64,000 bases of DNA from SKHV01 sp963678565 (GTDB taxonomy: Bacteria > Bacteroidota > Bacteroidia > Bacteroidales > Prolixibacteraceae), in assembly GCA_963678565.1 (NCBI GenBank), contig OY782875.1:310001-374000 (forward strand), in the 5' to 3' direction. Positions 8,954 to 19,100 of the stretch are shown here, in pieces (within the stretch, counting starts at the first letter, position 1; each line of letters opens with the position of its first letter). Under the pieces are notes generated by a model that worked only from the letters and a program-made list of their open reading frames with translations, was not told the origin of the DNA and ran no database searches. Position numbers and translations under genes: made by a program.

Positions 8954-10084
8954 TTAATTCACTTGTATTAAGGTGGTTAAAATTGCGTCGGAAATAAATT
9001 TACCTTTCTCTGTTAAATAAAGGTAGCGCTCTTTTTCAATTAAATCATCACTTGTAATATACTTTTTAGCATCCTCATTTAATTGCTTCAAAACCTTCGA
9101 ACCAAATAATGATTCTACCAAGTTATAATCAACTCCCCAAATCGTTCGTAAAGCAGTTATCAGATAGTCGTTAAATTGGTCTTCTAACGATAAGTTTTCA
9201 GATTCGAAATACACTGCATTCTGACTCACTAATTCTATATATTTCTTAGTATTAGCAATATTCCACGATCTACTTTTCTGATTAAATGAATGTGCAGATG
9301 GGCCAACTCCTAAATATTCTTTCAACTTCCAATACGATGAATTATGCCTCGATATAAGATCATCTTTGGCAAAATTTGAGATTTCGTACTGAACAAAGTT
9401 GTGCTCCTTAGCCTTCGAAATTAGTGTTTGAAATTGGTCGGTACTAATGTTTTCATCAAGTTCTTTAATCTTGCCCTTTTTCAAATCGTTATAGAGCGAA
9501 GTACCCTCGTGATAAGTTAAATGGTAAGCCGAAATATGTTGCACATTTAATTGAAAAGCCTGCTCTAAATTTTGGTTCCATTGTGCATTCGATAACTGTG
9601 GTAAACCATAAATTAAGTCGATGCTAATATTTTTAAAACCAACCTTTTGTGCATTTAAAACAGCCGAAATTGCTTGTTCTTTTGAATGTCGGCGCGACAT
9701 AAAAACCAAGTGCTCAGGAATAAACGATTGAATTCCAATGCTTAAACGATTAACAGATGTTTGTACCAATTGCTGCAAATAATTTAAATTTAAATCATCG
9801 GGATTGGCTTCAATGGTAATTTCAGCATCGGAGGTAACTTCAAAATTTTTCTTTATATCGCTAATTATCAACTCTAATTGCTCTACTTTTAAAATAGATG
9901 GGGTGCCTCCACCAAAGTAAATAGTCTCAATTTTTTGATCGCTTAAAAAACTTTTACGCTGAGGAATTTCTAAACAAATTGCCTCCACCAATTCCTTGGT
10001 TAAGCTTAAGTTTGAAGTTTTATAAAAATCGCAATAATTACATTGCGTTTTACAAAAAGGAATATGAATGTAGATACCTGCCAT
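8954..10084 (-). CDS. hemW: HemW, radical SAM heme chaperone (HemN-like)
   Basis: A 376-residue radical SAM protein. The cluster motif CKTQCNYCDF (Cys11, Cys15, Cys18) and GGGTPS (SAM binding) are intact. HemW-type proteins, formerly called oxygen-independent coproporphyrinogen III oxidase-like, bind heme and deliver it to membrane hemoproteins rather than oxidising coproporphyrinogen. The assignment to HemW over HemN rests on the short N-terminus before the cluster motif and on the CxxxCxxC-D-F arrangement without a fourth cysteine. The VGPSAHSF motif near residue 262 and the C-terminal winged-helix region are present. It is the first gene of a three-gene unit with yjbR and the S4 gene. Confidence 0.93.
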   Translation of the reverse strand: MAGIYIHIPFCKTQCNYCDFYKTSNLSLTKELVEAICLEIPQRKSFLSDQKIETIYFGGGTPSILKVEQLELIISDIKKNFEVTSDAEITIEANPDDLNLNYLQQLVQTSVNRLSIGIQSFIPEHLVFMSRRHSKEQAISAVLNAQKVGFKNISIDLIYGLPQLSNAQWNQNLEQAFQLNVQHISAYHLTYHEGTSLYNDLKKGKIKELDENISTDQFQTLISKAKEHNFVQYEISNFAKDDLISRHNSSYWKLKEYLGVGPSAHSFNQKSRSWNIANTKKYIELVSQNAVYFESENLSLEDQFNDYLITALRTIWGVDYNLVESLFGSKVLKQLNEDAKKYITSDDLIEKERYLYLTEKGKFISDAILTTLIQVN

Positions 10085-10166
10085 TTAGTAAGAACAATGA
10101 TTCTATTTATAAGTTAAAAGAATCGGTTTAAATTTGGAAACAATTTTATGCTAATTTGCTTTTATG

Positions 10167-10174
10167 TACATTTG
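10167..10174 (+). promoter_or_regulatory. TAnnTTTG promoter element near the VanZ-like gene
   Basis: Sequence tacatttg matches the Bacteroidota -7 element TAnnTTTG. It ends 6 nt before the ATG at 10181, so if used the transcript would be almost leaderless; no good -33 TTTG is found at the usual distance. It argues for the downstream start codon of the gene. Confidence 0.35.
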
Positions 10175-10180
10175 AAATCA

Positions 10181-10567
10181 ATGAAAAAGTTTAGCATTAA
10201 CTATATCTATCTTCTGATTTGGGTCTGCATTATATTGTACGGATCTTTAACTTCTAATGCAACGAAAACACCTTTATTTGAAATTCCACATTTAGATAAA
10301 ATAGCGCATTTTGGAATGTATTTCGGACTAACTTTTCTATTAATTCCGGTACAAATCGGAAAAATTAAGAAAGTGAATTCTAACGCTATAATCTTAGCAA
10401 TTGCTTTTGGGTTATTGATGGAATTAATTCAATTCTCGATGCATACAGGGCGCCAAGCAAGTGTATACGATGCTATTGCTAACACCATTGGAGCATTTTC
10501 GGGATTACTTTTTTACAGAAAAATATTTGAAAAGAGCCGACTTGATCAACTACTTTTTAAAAATTAA
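10181..10567 (+). CDS. VanZ-like family membrane protein
   Basis: A 128-residue integral membrane protein of the VanZ-like family; an in-frame ATG at 10148 would add 11 residues but would place the promoter-like element inside the gene. Four hydrophobic segments alternate with short loops. The family signature is visible as LDKIAHFGMYFGLTFLL and ELIQFSMHTGRQASVYDAIANTIGAFSG. VanZ of enterococci is linked to teicoplanin resistance, but most family members have no known activity. It is a single gene whose 3' end overlaps the convergent Rrf2 gene by 11 nt. Confidence 0.88.
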   Translation: MKKFSINYIYLLIWVCIILYGSLTSNATKTPLFEIPHLDKIAHFGMYFGLTFLLIPVQIGKIKKVNSNAIILAIAFGLLMELIQFSMHTGRQASVYDAIANTIGAFSGLLFYRKIFEKSRLDQLLFKN

Positions 10568-11000
10568 TTAACTCGCCTGAAATTTCGAAATCTTCAATGA
10601 TATCGGCTAATGAAGTTTCTTGATAAAACTCTGCAAAATCGCTTCTAATATTCGAAAAACGTTTATGCACCGGACATTGTGAATCTTCTGAAGTATAACA
10701 TGTACAAGGTTCCATGCGTATTATACAGTGTGTGAAATATTCATCACCATCAACATGCACTACAATATCGTACAAGGAAATATCTTCGGGTTTACGACCT
10801 AGACAAAAACCACCATGTGGACCTTTAGTAGAACTCAATATTTTTTCTTTTGCCAATCCCTGTAATATTTTCCCTAGAAAAGGTGAAGGAATATCTAATT
10901 CGCTTGAAATCTGCTTGATTCCAACTTTTTTTCCATTATCGGCATAGTTTGCAAGATAGATTAACGATCTAATTGCATACTTACAAGTATTTGACAACAT
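10557..11000 (-). CDS. Rrf2 family transcriptional regulator with cysteine cluster
   Basis: A 147-residue Rrf2-type repressor. The ATG at 11000 (MLSNTCKYAIRSLIYLA) is preferred over a GTG two codons upstream. The winged helix-turn-helix occupies residues 1-60 (IKQISSELDIPSPFLGKILQGLAKEKILSSTKGPHGGF). The following loop holds a cluster of cysteines (HCIIRMEPCTCYTSEDSQCPVH), compatible with an Fe-S cluster as in IscR, NsrR or RsrR. Rrf2 proteins sense Fe-S status, NO or redox state. It is not next to isc/suf genes here, so its targets are unknown. The AT-rich 143 bp upstream would hold its own promoter and possible operator. Confidence 0.9.
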   Translation of the reverse strand: MLSNTCKYAIRSLIYLANYADNGKKVGIKQISSELDIPSPFLGKILQGLAKEKILSSTKGPHGGFCLGRKPEDISLYDIVVHVDGDEYFTHCIIRMEPCTCYTSEDSQCPVHKRFSNIRSDFAEFYQETSLADIIEDFEISGELINF

Positions 11001-11143
11001 GTTCACTAATGATTAAATGAATAATATTACAAACTTAATAAAAAGATTTTTTTATCTAATTCTATTTATTTGCGATCTAAAAATAGATAAAAAAAAGTGA
11101 TTTAATATAAAACCACTTAAATCTGTTAAAGTTTTGAATAATT

Positions 11144-11584
11144 CTATTTAAGTGGAATTTTATCTATTCTACATTGATGTCTTCCTCCTTCGAATTCAGC
11201 CTTTAAAAATGCATCAACAATTTCGACAACTTCTTTATCTGTAACATATCGAGCAGGAATTGCCAATACATTTGCATTGTTATGTTGTTTTGCTAAAGTC
11301 GCAATTTCAGCATTCCAACACAAAGCAGAACGAATTCCCTGATGCTTATTAACTGTCATATTAATACCGTTTCCACTTCCACAAAGCGAAATTCCCATTT
11401 CAAATTCATTATTTTCAACTGCAGTTGCCATAGGATGAGCCCAATCGGCATAATCTGAACTTTCTGATGAATAAGCACCAAAATCTTTTACTTCGATTCC
11501 TTTTTGCTTTAAATGATCAATTACCACTAATTTACGTTCGTAACCGGCATGATCAGAGGCCAATGCAATTTTTGACAAATTCAT
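11144..11584 (-). CDS. rpiB: ribose-5-phosphate isomerase B
   Basis: A 146-residue enzyme of the RpiB/LacAB family that interconverts ribose 5-phosphate and ribulose 5-phosphate in the pentose phosphate pathway. Visible motifs: the N-terminal ALASDHAGYERK phosphate site, the catalytic cysteine in ISLCGSGNG (Cys68), and the conserved KQHNNANVLAIPAR stretch (His101). Length is standard. It begins 7 nt after the stop codon of the flippase gene on the same strand, so the two are cotranscribed; the pairing is probably historical rather than functional. Confidence 0.96.
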   Translation of the reverse strand: MNLSKIALASDHAGYERKLVVIDHLKQKGIEVKDFGAYSSESSDYADWAHPMATAVENNEFEMGISLCGSGNGINMTVNKHQGIRSALCWNAEIATLAKQHNNANVLAIPARYVTDKEVVEIVDAFLKAEFEGGRHQCRIDKIPLK

Positions 11585-11591
11585 TTCCTAA

Positions 11592-13058
11592 TTAATTTTT
11601 AATAATAGCTATGAGCTCTTTTTTCTCTTTCCAATAAATTACCGACAAAAATAATAAATTGATTAGGGTAGAGAGCCAAAATAATGGTTTTTCGGGCGTT
11701 CTTAACATCCAGTATACAACAACCAAGCCTATGCTAAAGATCAAATAAAAGAAGAAATTTTTCAGATCGTAGGGAATCGGATAGAATTTTTGACCTAAAA
11801 AATACGATAAAACTGTCATGACAATAAAACAAACAAGAATGGCAAAAGCCGATGCATAAAATCCATAAACAGGGATAAATAGGAAATTAATTGCCAAGGT
11901 TATTATCGAACCAACAATGCCCATATAAGCCCCATACCTGGTTTTATCGGAAAGTTTATACCACAACGACAAGGTAAAATACACTCCCATAAAGAAATTA
12001 GCTAACAATACAATTGGAACAATTCCAATTCCAACTCTAAACTCTGGTGCATTTACCACTTTAATTATGTCGACAAACGACGACATACCAACAAAAATTA
12101 TTAAACCTAAAATTGAAAAATATTTTAATACAAGTGCATACATTTTCTTCGAATCACCATCTTCTTTTTGATTGAAAAAGAAAGGTTCAAATGCAAATCG
12201 AAATGCCTGAATAAACATATTCAAAAGTACAGCCAATTTAAAATTTGCTCCATAAATACCTAATTGTCCCATCGGATCAGATTCGTTTGGCAATAATTTA
12301 GGAATCAATATTTTATCGGCTTGCATATTAATCATACCGGTGATACCAACAATAAAAATAGGGAAGGAGTACGACAATATTTTCTTCCATAAGACAAAAT
12401 CAAATTTCAAGGTAAATTTAAAATGAGGAATTAACAAAATAAAGGCGACTAACGAAGCGATTAAATTGGAAATAAAAACATACCCAATTCCGAAATTTGG
12501 ATCGTATAAATTGGAAATAAAAGTTTCTGGATATTTGCCTACAAACCACGGTAAAATAGAAAGGAAAAACAGATTGAAAAAGATATTAAATCCAATATTT
12601 ATCAGTTTAATAATTGCAAATCGAATGGGTCGTTTTTCGATACGAAGTTTAGCAAACGGAATGGCTGAAATAATATCTAAAGCAATGGTAATTCCCATAA
12701 TGAGAATGTACTCGGGATGATTTGCCATTTGCATAAAATCGGCAATTCCACCTTTAAAGGTAAATAGCAAAATTACAAACGAAAGCGTTGTAAAAATGAT
12801 AGAAATAAATGAAGTTGAAAATACTTTGTCTTTATCTTCTTCTTTCGAAGCAAATCTAAAATATCCGGTTTCGAGACCGTAAGTTAAAATCACAATTAAA
12901 AAAGCAACATAACTGTAAACGTTGATGATTTCACCGGTTTGTGCCTGCGTAAAAGTATAAGTCCAATAAGGAGTAAGCCACCAGTTTAAAAATCGCCCTA
13001 CAATACTGGGAACTCCATAGATAGCTGTTTCTCCAGTTAATTTTTTTAATGCTTTCAA
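11592..13058 (-). CDS. polysaccharide flippase (Wzx/MOP superfamily)
   Basis: A 488-residue polytopic membrane protein of the MOP/MATE flippase group that moves lipid-linked saccharides across the inner membrane. More than ten hydrophobic segments run through the whole length. The typical N-terminus (LKKLTGETAIYGVPSIVGRFLNWWLTPYWT) and the central FANFFMGVYFTLSLWYKLSDKTRYGAYMG-like region agree with Bacteroidota oligosaccharide flippases annotated as 'lipopolysaccharide biosynthesis protein'. It is followed 7 nt later by rpiB. No glycosyltransferase genes are near, so the transported glycan cannot be named. Confidence 0.88.
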   Translation of the reverse strand: MKALKKLTGETAIYGVPSIVGRFLNWWLTPYWTYTFTQAQTGEIINVYSYVAFLIVILTYGLETGYFRFASKEEDKDKVFSTSFISIIFTTLSFVILLFTFKGGIADFMQMANHPEYILIMGITIALDIISAIPFAKLRIEKRPIRFAIIKLINIGFNIFFNLFFLSILPWFVGKYPETFISNLYDPNFGIGYVFISNLIASLVAFILLIPHFKFTLKFDFVLWKKILSYSFPIFIVGITGMINMQADKILIPKLLPNESDPMGQLGIYGANFKLAVLLNMFIQAFRFAFEPFFFNQKEDGDSKKMYALVLKYFSILGLIIFVGMSSFVDIIKVVNAPEFRVGIGIVPIVLLANFFMGVYFTLSLWYKLSDKTRYGAYMGIVGSIITLAINFLFIPVYGFYASAFAILVCFIVMTVLSYFLGQKFYPIPYDLKNFFFYLIFSIGLVVVYWMLRTPEKPLFWLSTLINLLFLSVIYWKEKKELIAIIKN

Positions 13059-13186
13059 TGCTTGATTTTATTGTAAATTATGATACTACAAAGATTTTCT
13101 TTTTTTACTTTCGTGCAAAATAGATCAAATAAAATTAATTCTTTAATCCAAACGATCATTCAATATCTATTTAATATACTTTAAAA

Positions 13187-14248
13187 ATGAAGCGATTTAA
13201 CTTTTTCTCGATACTCTTTATAAGCATATTTATATTAACCATAGGATGCAATTCTTCAAAATCAAAACGTCCGGTTACAAAAATATCCATCGAAAAATTA
13301 AGCAATAAAACCCTTGAATACGGTAAAAATGTAAAAGTTAATTTGAATTATCAATCAAAAGCTTCCGAATTAAATAAAATCGAATTTTACATTGACAATC
13401 AATTATTTAAAACAGTAAAAGAAAAAGAGAATACCCTTGAAATTGAAGCAAAAAATCTATTGCCAGGCAACCATACCTTGAAAACAATTGCCAGCACTAC
13501 AAAGGGAAAAAAGGGAACAAATTATAAAACTTTTATGGTAGTTTCGGATATTGTTCCAAAAGAAGGAACTTTTGAATTAATTGAAACGCTTACGCACAAT
13601 ACCGAAAACTTTACGCAAGGTTTTGAATTTTATAAAGGAAAACTTTACGAAGGAACTGGTAATTATAACGAATCGAAACTGGTAATCTACAATCCCGATA
13701 ATAAGAAAATTTTTAAAGAAAAAGACATTGAGAAAACCTACTTTGGTGAAGGTATTACCATTTTTAACAATAAACTTTATCAGCTAACTTATAAAGCGCA
13801 AAAAGTTTTGGTGTACGATGCCGAAACCTTAGAACGAATTAATGAATTTAATTTCGATTCGAAAGAAGGTTGGGGATTAACCCATAATGAAGAGCATTTG
13901 ATTATGAGCGATGGATCTCATAAATTGTTTTTTATCGATCCTGAAACTTTTAAAACAGTTTACACCATCAATGTTACTACCAATAAAAATGTAATTCAAC
14001 GTATAAATGAATTGGAATATGTGGATGGATATATTTATGCAAATGTTTGGCTCACTCAAACCATAATAAAAATTGAAGCATCAACTGGTCGTGTCATTAC
14101 GGCCTATAATATGAACGATTTAATTAAGGATATGAATAGCTATCATACCGATGTATTAAATGGTATTGCTTACAACCCTGAAAATGAATTGTTTTATTTA
14201 ACCGGAAAATATTATCCTTCCACTTTTAAAGTAAAATTTTCAGAATAA
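13187..14248 (+). CDS. glutaminyl-peptide cyclotransferase (bacterial/plant beta-propeller type), lipoprotein
   Basis: A 353-residue protein with lipobox FILTIGCNSS (Cys21). Residues about 25-125 form an Ig-like domain (KNVKVNLNYQSKAS ... LPGNHTLKTIAST). Residues about 130-353 match the five-bladed propeller glutamine cyclotransferase family: LTHNTENFTQGFEFYKGKLYEGTG, LYQLTYKAQKVLVYD, EGWGLTHNEEHLIMSDGS, INELEYVDGYIYANVW, NGIAYNPENELFYLTGKYYP. The reaction converts N-terminal Gln of peptides to pyroglutamate. The enzyme would act outside the cytoplasm. The gene is divergent from the flippase gene (a TACTTTCG -7-like element lies at 13106) and its end overlaps the convergent ruvB by 9 nt. Confidence 0.9.
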   Translation: MKRFNFFSILFISIFILTIGCNSSKSKRPVTKISIEKLSNKTLEYGKNVKVNLNYQSKASELNKIEFYIDNQLFKTVKEKENTLEIEAKNLLPGNHTLKTIASTTKGKKGTNYKTFMVVSDIVPKEGTFELIETLTHNTENFTQGFEFYKGKLYEGTGNYNESKLVIYNPDNKKIFKEKDIEKTYFGEGITIFNNKLYQLTYKAQKVLVYDAETLERINEFNFDSKEGWGLTHNEEHLIMSDGSHKLFFIDPETFKTVYTINVTTNKNVIQRINELEYVDGYIYANVWLTQTIIKIEASTGRVITAYNMNDLIKDMNSYHTDVLNGIAYNPENELFYLTGKYYPSTFKVKFSE

Positions 14249-15268
14249 AGCCAAATTATCGGAGTTTCCTAAAATATCTCTTCCAAGATGTTTGTAGGCC
14301 AATTCGGTTACTTCTCGTCCACGTGGAGTACGTTTTAAAAAGCCTTCTTTGATTAAGAAAGGTTCATAAACTTCTTCAATAGTTCCCCCATCTTCACCAA
14401 CTGCAGTTGCAATGGTATTAATACCAACAGGTCCGCCTTTAAACTTATCAATAATGGTGAGCAGAATTTTATTATCCATCTCATCTAATCCATATTGATC
14501 GATATTAAGCGCGTTTAAGGCATATTTTGTAATTTCTATATCAATGGTACCATTTCCTTTAACTTGAGCAAAATCTCGTACCCTACGCAGCAATGCATTT
14601 AAAATACGAGGCGTTCCTCTACTTCGTCCTGAAATTTCAATTGCAGCAGCTTCGTCTATTTCAACATTTAAAATAGTTGCCGATCGAATAATAATTTTCT
14701 TCAAAATGCTATTATCGTAATACTCAAGGTGCGAATTAATACCAAAACGAGCACGTAAAGGACTGGTTAATAAACCTGAGCGAGTAGTAGCTCCAATTAA
14801 GGTAAAAGGGTTTAATTCGATTTGAATGGAACGTGCACTCGGACCTTTATCGATCATAATATCGATTTTATAATCCTCCATTGCCGAATACAAATATTCT
14901 TCAACTATCGGACTTAAACGATGAATTTCATCTATAAAAAGTACATCTCCAGTTTCTAAATTAGTAAGCAATCCGGCTAAATCAGCAGGTTTATCTAAAA
15001 CCGGACCGGAAGTAACTTTTAAACCTACGCCTAATTCATTTGCAATAATATTTGAAAGTGTTGTTTTTCCTAAACCTGGAGGGCCATGTAACAAAACATG
15101 ATCTAAAGCTTCATCGCGTTGCTTTGCGGCTTCTACAAATACCTGAAGATTTTCTAAAATTTTTGCTTGCCCACTAAAGTCATCAAAACTTAATGGACGC
15201 AACTTTTTATCTAATTCTTTATCAGATTCAGGTAAATTACTATCATGTAGATCAATGAAATCAGCCAT
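14240..15268 (-). CDS. ruvB: Holliday junction branch migration helicase RuvB
   Basis: A 342-residue AAA+ motor of the RuvABC complex that drives branch migration at Holliday junctions. Walker A GPPGLGKTTL, Walker B DVLFIDEIHR, sensor 1 LIGATTRSG and the arginine finger region LRARFG are all intact. The C-terminal winged helix ends with LKRTPRGREVTELAYKHLG. Length matches the family. It is the minus-strand gene after the orphan receiver gene (33 nt apart); ruvA and ruvC are not in the window. Confidence 0.98.
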   Translation of the reverse strand: MADFIDLHDSNLPESDKELDKKLRPLSFDDFSGQAKILENLQVFVEAAKQRDEALDHVLLHGPPGLGKTTLSNIIANELGVGLKVTSGPVLDKPADLAGLLTNLETGDVLFIDEIHRLSPIVEEYLYSAMEDYKIDIMIDKGPSARSIQIELNPFTLIGATTRSGLLTSPLRARFGINSHLEYYDNSILKKIIIRSATILNVEIDEAAAIEISGRSRGTPRILNALLRRVRDFAQVKGNGTIDIEITKYALNALNIDQYGLDEMDNKILLTIIDKFKGGPVGINTIATAVGEDGGTIEEVYEPFLIKEGFLKRTPRGREVTELAYKHLGRDILGNSDNLALF

Positions 15269-15301
15269 TCTATTGCTTCTTATGGCTCAAAGATATAAAG
15301 A

Positions 15302-15691
15302 TTAAGCTATAATGCTTAATTCTTTAAAAATTTCGTTTAGACGATTTATGTCGAAAGGTTTTGGCATGAATTCATCCATTCCAATCGATAAACATTTGTC
15401 TCGATCGTTATCAAGTGTATTCGCAGTTATAGCAATAATTGGAGTTGATTTTATTAAGCCTCTTTGTTTTTCGTAATCTCTAATTTTCGACGTTGCTTCA
15501 TATCCATCCATTACAGGCATCATAATGTCCATCAAAACAACATCGTAATCTGAATCTTTAAACATATCAATTGCTTCTAATCCGTTGTTAGCAATTTCTA
15601 CTTGATGACAAAATTTCTTTAAACCGAATGAAGTAATCTTTTGGTTTAGGATATTGTCTTCAACGAGTAATATTTTTAGAGAATTCGACAT
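15302..15691 (-). CDS. single-domain response regulator (CheY-like receiver)
   Basis: A 129-residue stand-alone receiver domain. Acidic pair Glu11/Asp12 (LLVEDN), phosphoacceptor Asp55 (VLMDIMMPVMDGYE), switch threonine in AITANT and the conserved lysine in MPKPFD are all present. The sequence is closest in style to the receiver domains fused to hybrid histidine kinases, so it may be a phosphorelay intermediate. There is no kinase next to it. It sits at the edge of the 471-bp gap that follows, transcribed away from that gap. Confidence 0.92.
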   Translation of the reverse strand: MSNSLKILLVEDNILNQKITSFGLKKFCHQVEIANNGLEAIDMFKDSDYDVVLMDIMMPVMDGYEATSKIRDYEKQRGLIKSTPIIAITANTLDNDRDKCLSIGMDEFMPKPFDINRLNEIFKELSIIA

Positions 15692-16162
15692 TTATTAACT
15701 TATTCAATCAATAAACAAATATAAATATTTAAAAGAGATTAAATTCTAAAATTAATAATAGTTATAATGGGCTGTTAATATTGTTGATAAAATACTAATT
15801 TAATATTATGAACAGTTATTTTATTGTTATTAACGTTGTATTAAATGCTTATTTTATTGAATTTAAACCAACTATCCGACCTTATTAACAATTGTTGATA
15901 GTGTTTTGTTTATGCTTATTTAATAACATTGTTGTTGATTTCTTATTAAAAACCTGAGCGAATATTTTTCTTAATTAACATCAATTATTGAAATCTGTAG
16001 TTGTATAAGAAGATTAATAGATTTTCAAATTTTATTTGTTAGTTTTTGATAGGTTTGAATAAACAATTTATCAACATTTAAGTAACATTGGTTTTTAATA
16101 ACTATAAATTGAAATATAATTAAAATTTGGCTTTGATATAAATTTCGTATTATTGATAATTC
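15692..16162. other. candidate replication origin region: AT-rich gap with DnaA-box-like repeats
   Basis: 471 bp without a gene. It holds two exact TTATCAACA sequences (minus 15782-15790, plus 16068-16076) and relatives CTATCAACA (minus 15893-15901), AAATCAACA (minus 15933-15941), TTATTAACA (plus 15882-15890) and TTATTAACG (15827-15835). TTATCAACA differs from the classical DnaA box TTATCCACA at one base. The gap separates minus-strand genes (ruvB, receiver) from a 16-kb run of plus-strand genes, and parS-like sites lie 6-7 kb away. Origin function is inferred; the repeats may also serve the promoter of the next gene. Confidence 0.4.
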
Positions 16163-19100
16163 ATGCTCGATAACTATAAAAAAATACAATATAAATTAAG
16201 GAAGTTTAGATTTAAACTAATTCATTATGAATTGTTTAAGAGTTTTTTTATTTTAACTTCTATCATAATAGGTTCTTTATTTGTTTTCTCTTTGTTTGAA
16301 CTATTTTTTTATTTTAAATCTTCCACTAAAAATATATTAGTTCTTTTACTCTTATTAATATATCTTCTTAGTTTTATCATGTTAATATTAATACCTGTTG
16401 TTAATATTCTATATAAAAAGGGTAGGTATAGCGATATTGATTTGGCAAATTTGCTGCGAGATTATTTTCCTGAATTTAAAGATAAGCTTCAGAATATACT
16501 AGAATTAAAAGGTTTGAAAGAACATACTTATTCAATTGATCTAATAAATGCAAGTATTGAACAAAAAGCAGCTGAACTTATTCGATATGATTTTAACGAT
16601 GCTTTACATTTTAAAAGATTAAGTAATCATATAATTGTATTTCTTGGAATTGTTATTTTATCCTTTGGAAGTTTTGAATTGATTGTCCCTTTTAAAGATG
16701 CCTCGCTTCGATTGGTCGATTATAATACTAATTATAGTAAACCATCGCCTTATTCATATGAAATACTAAATGAAGAGTTATCAATCGGGAAAGGAGATAA
16801 CTATAAGTTGGTTATTCGTTTTATTGGAAATGAAGACATTGATGATATTCAAATTGTATACGGAAACAGTAATTATTTTATGGTAAATGATTCCTCTAAT
16901 ATTTATTCCTATCAATTTAACATGGTTAATAATTCAATTGATTTTCAGTTTTTAACCAATCAGTATTATACCGAAAAGTATAAACTACAAGTATTGCCTA
17001 AACCTTTGCTTTCTAAATTTTCAAGTATCATTCATAAACCTACTTATACAAATTTAAAGGAGGAAACTATTGAAAATAATGCGCAGTTAGTTGTTCCAGA
17101 AGGATCTACAATTGAGTTCATTTTTACAGCCTTTGATACCGATTCTATCGTTATTAATGAAAACGAATCATATTCTGTAATTCAAATTTCGGAGGATGAT
17201 AAATTCTTACTTAATAAACAATTTATCAAGAATAGTAATTTTTCAGTAGATCTTAATAATGAGTTTTTTTCAATTAAAGATGCTGTAAGCTTTGATATAG
17301 AAATTATTAAAGATGAGTATCCAATAATAAATGTGATTGGAATTAAAGATAGCACTGATTTAAATAGTATTTATTTTAAGGGAAATCTTTCTGATGATTA
17401 TGGGTTTTCAAATCTTGAATTTGTTACCAGAATTCAAGGTCAAGAAGATTCTACGATCAGTTTATCAATTAATAGTAATGTACTAGATCAAGATTTCTTT
17501 TATGCTTATAATTTTTCCTCCTATCAACTTGTTACAAATTCAATTGAATACTTTTTTAGAGTAAGTGACAATGATCGAATCAATGGATTTAAATCTACTG
17601 TTTCTGAAGTATTCGTTTTCAGTTTTCCCGATGATAAAACCTTTTTTGAGTATCAAGACAGCAGTTATAATAACATTGAAGAAATTATCAATCGCAGTAA
17701 GCAACTTTCTAATGAAATTCAAAGTGATTTGAAAGAGTTGCAAACTAAGATGATCAATAATGAAATCAGCGATTGGGAACGTAAATCTGCAATGAAGGAT
17801 ATTTACTCCAAAAAACAAAAATTACAAGATGTAGTTGATCAATTGCAATCAAAGAATGAAGAAATTTCTAATTATTTAAATTCCTTTTCAGAGCAAAATC
17901 AGGAATTGGTTAAGAAACAGGAGCAAATTGAGGATCTTTTAGAAAACGTTTTAAGCGACGAACTAAAAGAATTGATGGAAGAATTCAATAAGATGGTTGA
18001 AAAATTCAATGAATCGAAGATGAATGAACTTCAGCAAAAAATAGATATTTCATTAGATGATTTGAATAAACAACTCGATAAAAACTTAGAAGTTTTGCGT
18101 AAGATGCAAGTAGAGCAAAAGCTGGATCAAATTAGCGAAAAACTTGAAAATATTCTTAATCAGCAAGAACAAACTTTAGAAGATTTTGATGACTTAACAG
18201 AAGAACAAATTACTGAAAACCAAGAAAAACTTAAGCGCGATACAGAGACTTTACAAGAAGAATATGAACAGTTGAATGATTTAAACGAGCAACTCGAAAA
18301 TCCAATGAATATGATGGATTTTAAACAAGAGTTTGAAGAAATTAAAGAGGAATTTGAAAATACGATTCAAAAAAATATGAGTAGTAAGCACCGTAAAGCA
18401 AAAAAGTCGGCAGAACAAAACCAACAAAATATTTCGGATTTAACATCTATGCTTCAACAAATGCAATCAAATATGTTTGCTGAACAAGATCAAGTTAATC
18501 TAGCACTTTTAATGCAGGTTTTAGATAATTTAGTTATTTTCAGTATAGAACAAGAACAAGTCATTAATAGCGACCTTAATTCTCCTTTTATAAACGAAAT
18601 TCTTGTTAAACAAGAACAACTCAAACAGAATTTTAGAGTAGTAGAAGACTCGCTTTATTCTATTAGTAAACAAGTACCAATGATTGGAAATGCTGTAAAT
18701 GAAGAAATCGTTGCTATTAATCAAAACTTTCAACTTATTAATTCAGAACTTAGTGATGGTAGTAATGTAAACATTTCACGTTATCAACAACAAATTATGA
18801 CATCTGCTAATAATTTGGCCTTGTTTTTATCGGAAGTGATTAAGCAAATGCAAAATCAAATGGCTTCTTCTTCTCCTGGTGATCAGAATTGTGAAAAACC
18901 GGGAAATAATCCGAATCCTAATAGTAGTGGCTCCATGATGAAACAGTTACAAAAAAGTATGGAGCAGCAGTTGGGTAAAATGATGCAAATGATGAAAGAT
19001 GGTGCAAGTCCTGGAGAAATGAATAGAGAACTGGGTAAATCGCTTTCTCAGCAAGAAATGATGCAGAACGCGCTTCGTCAATTGATGAATCAAGGACAGG

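Noticed and set aside
14315..14330. CCACGTGG in ruvB as parS
   Set aside because: Only the central 8 bases fit; the outer arms do not match the consensus.
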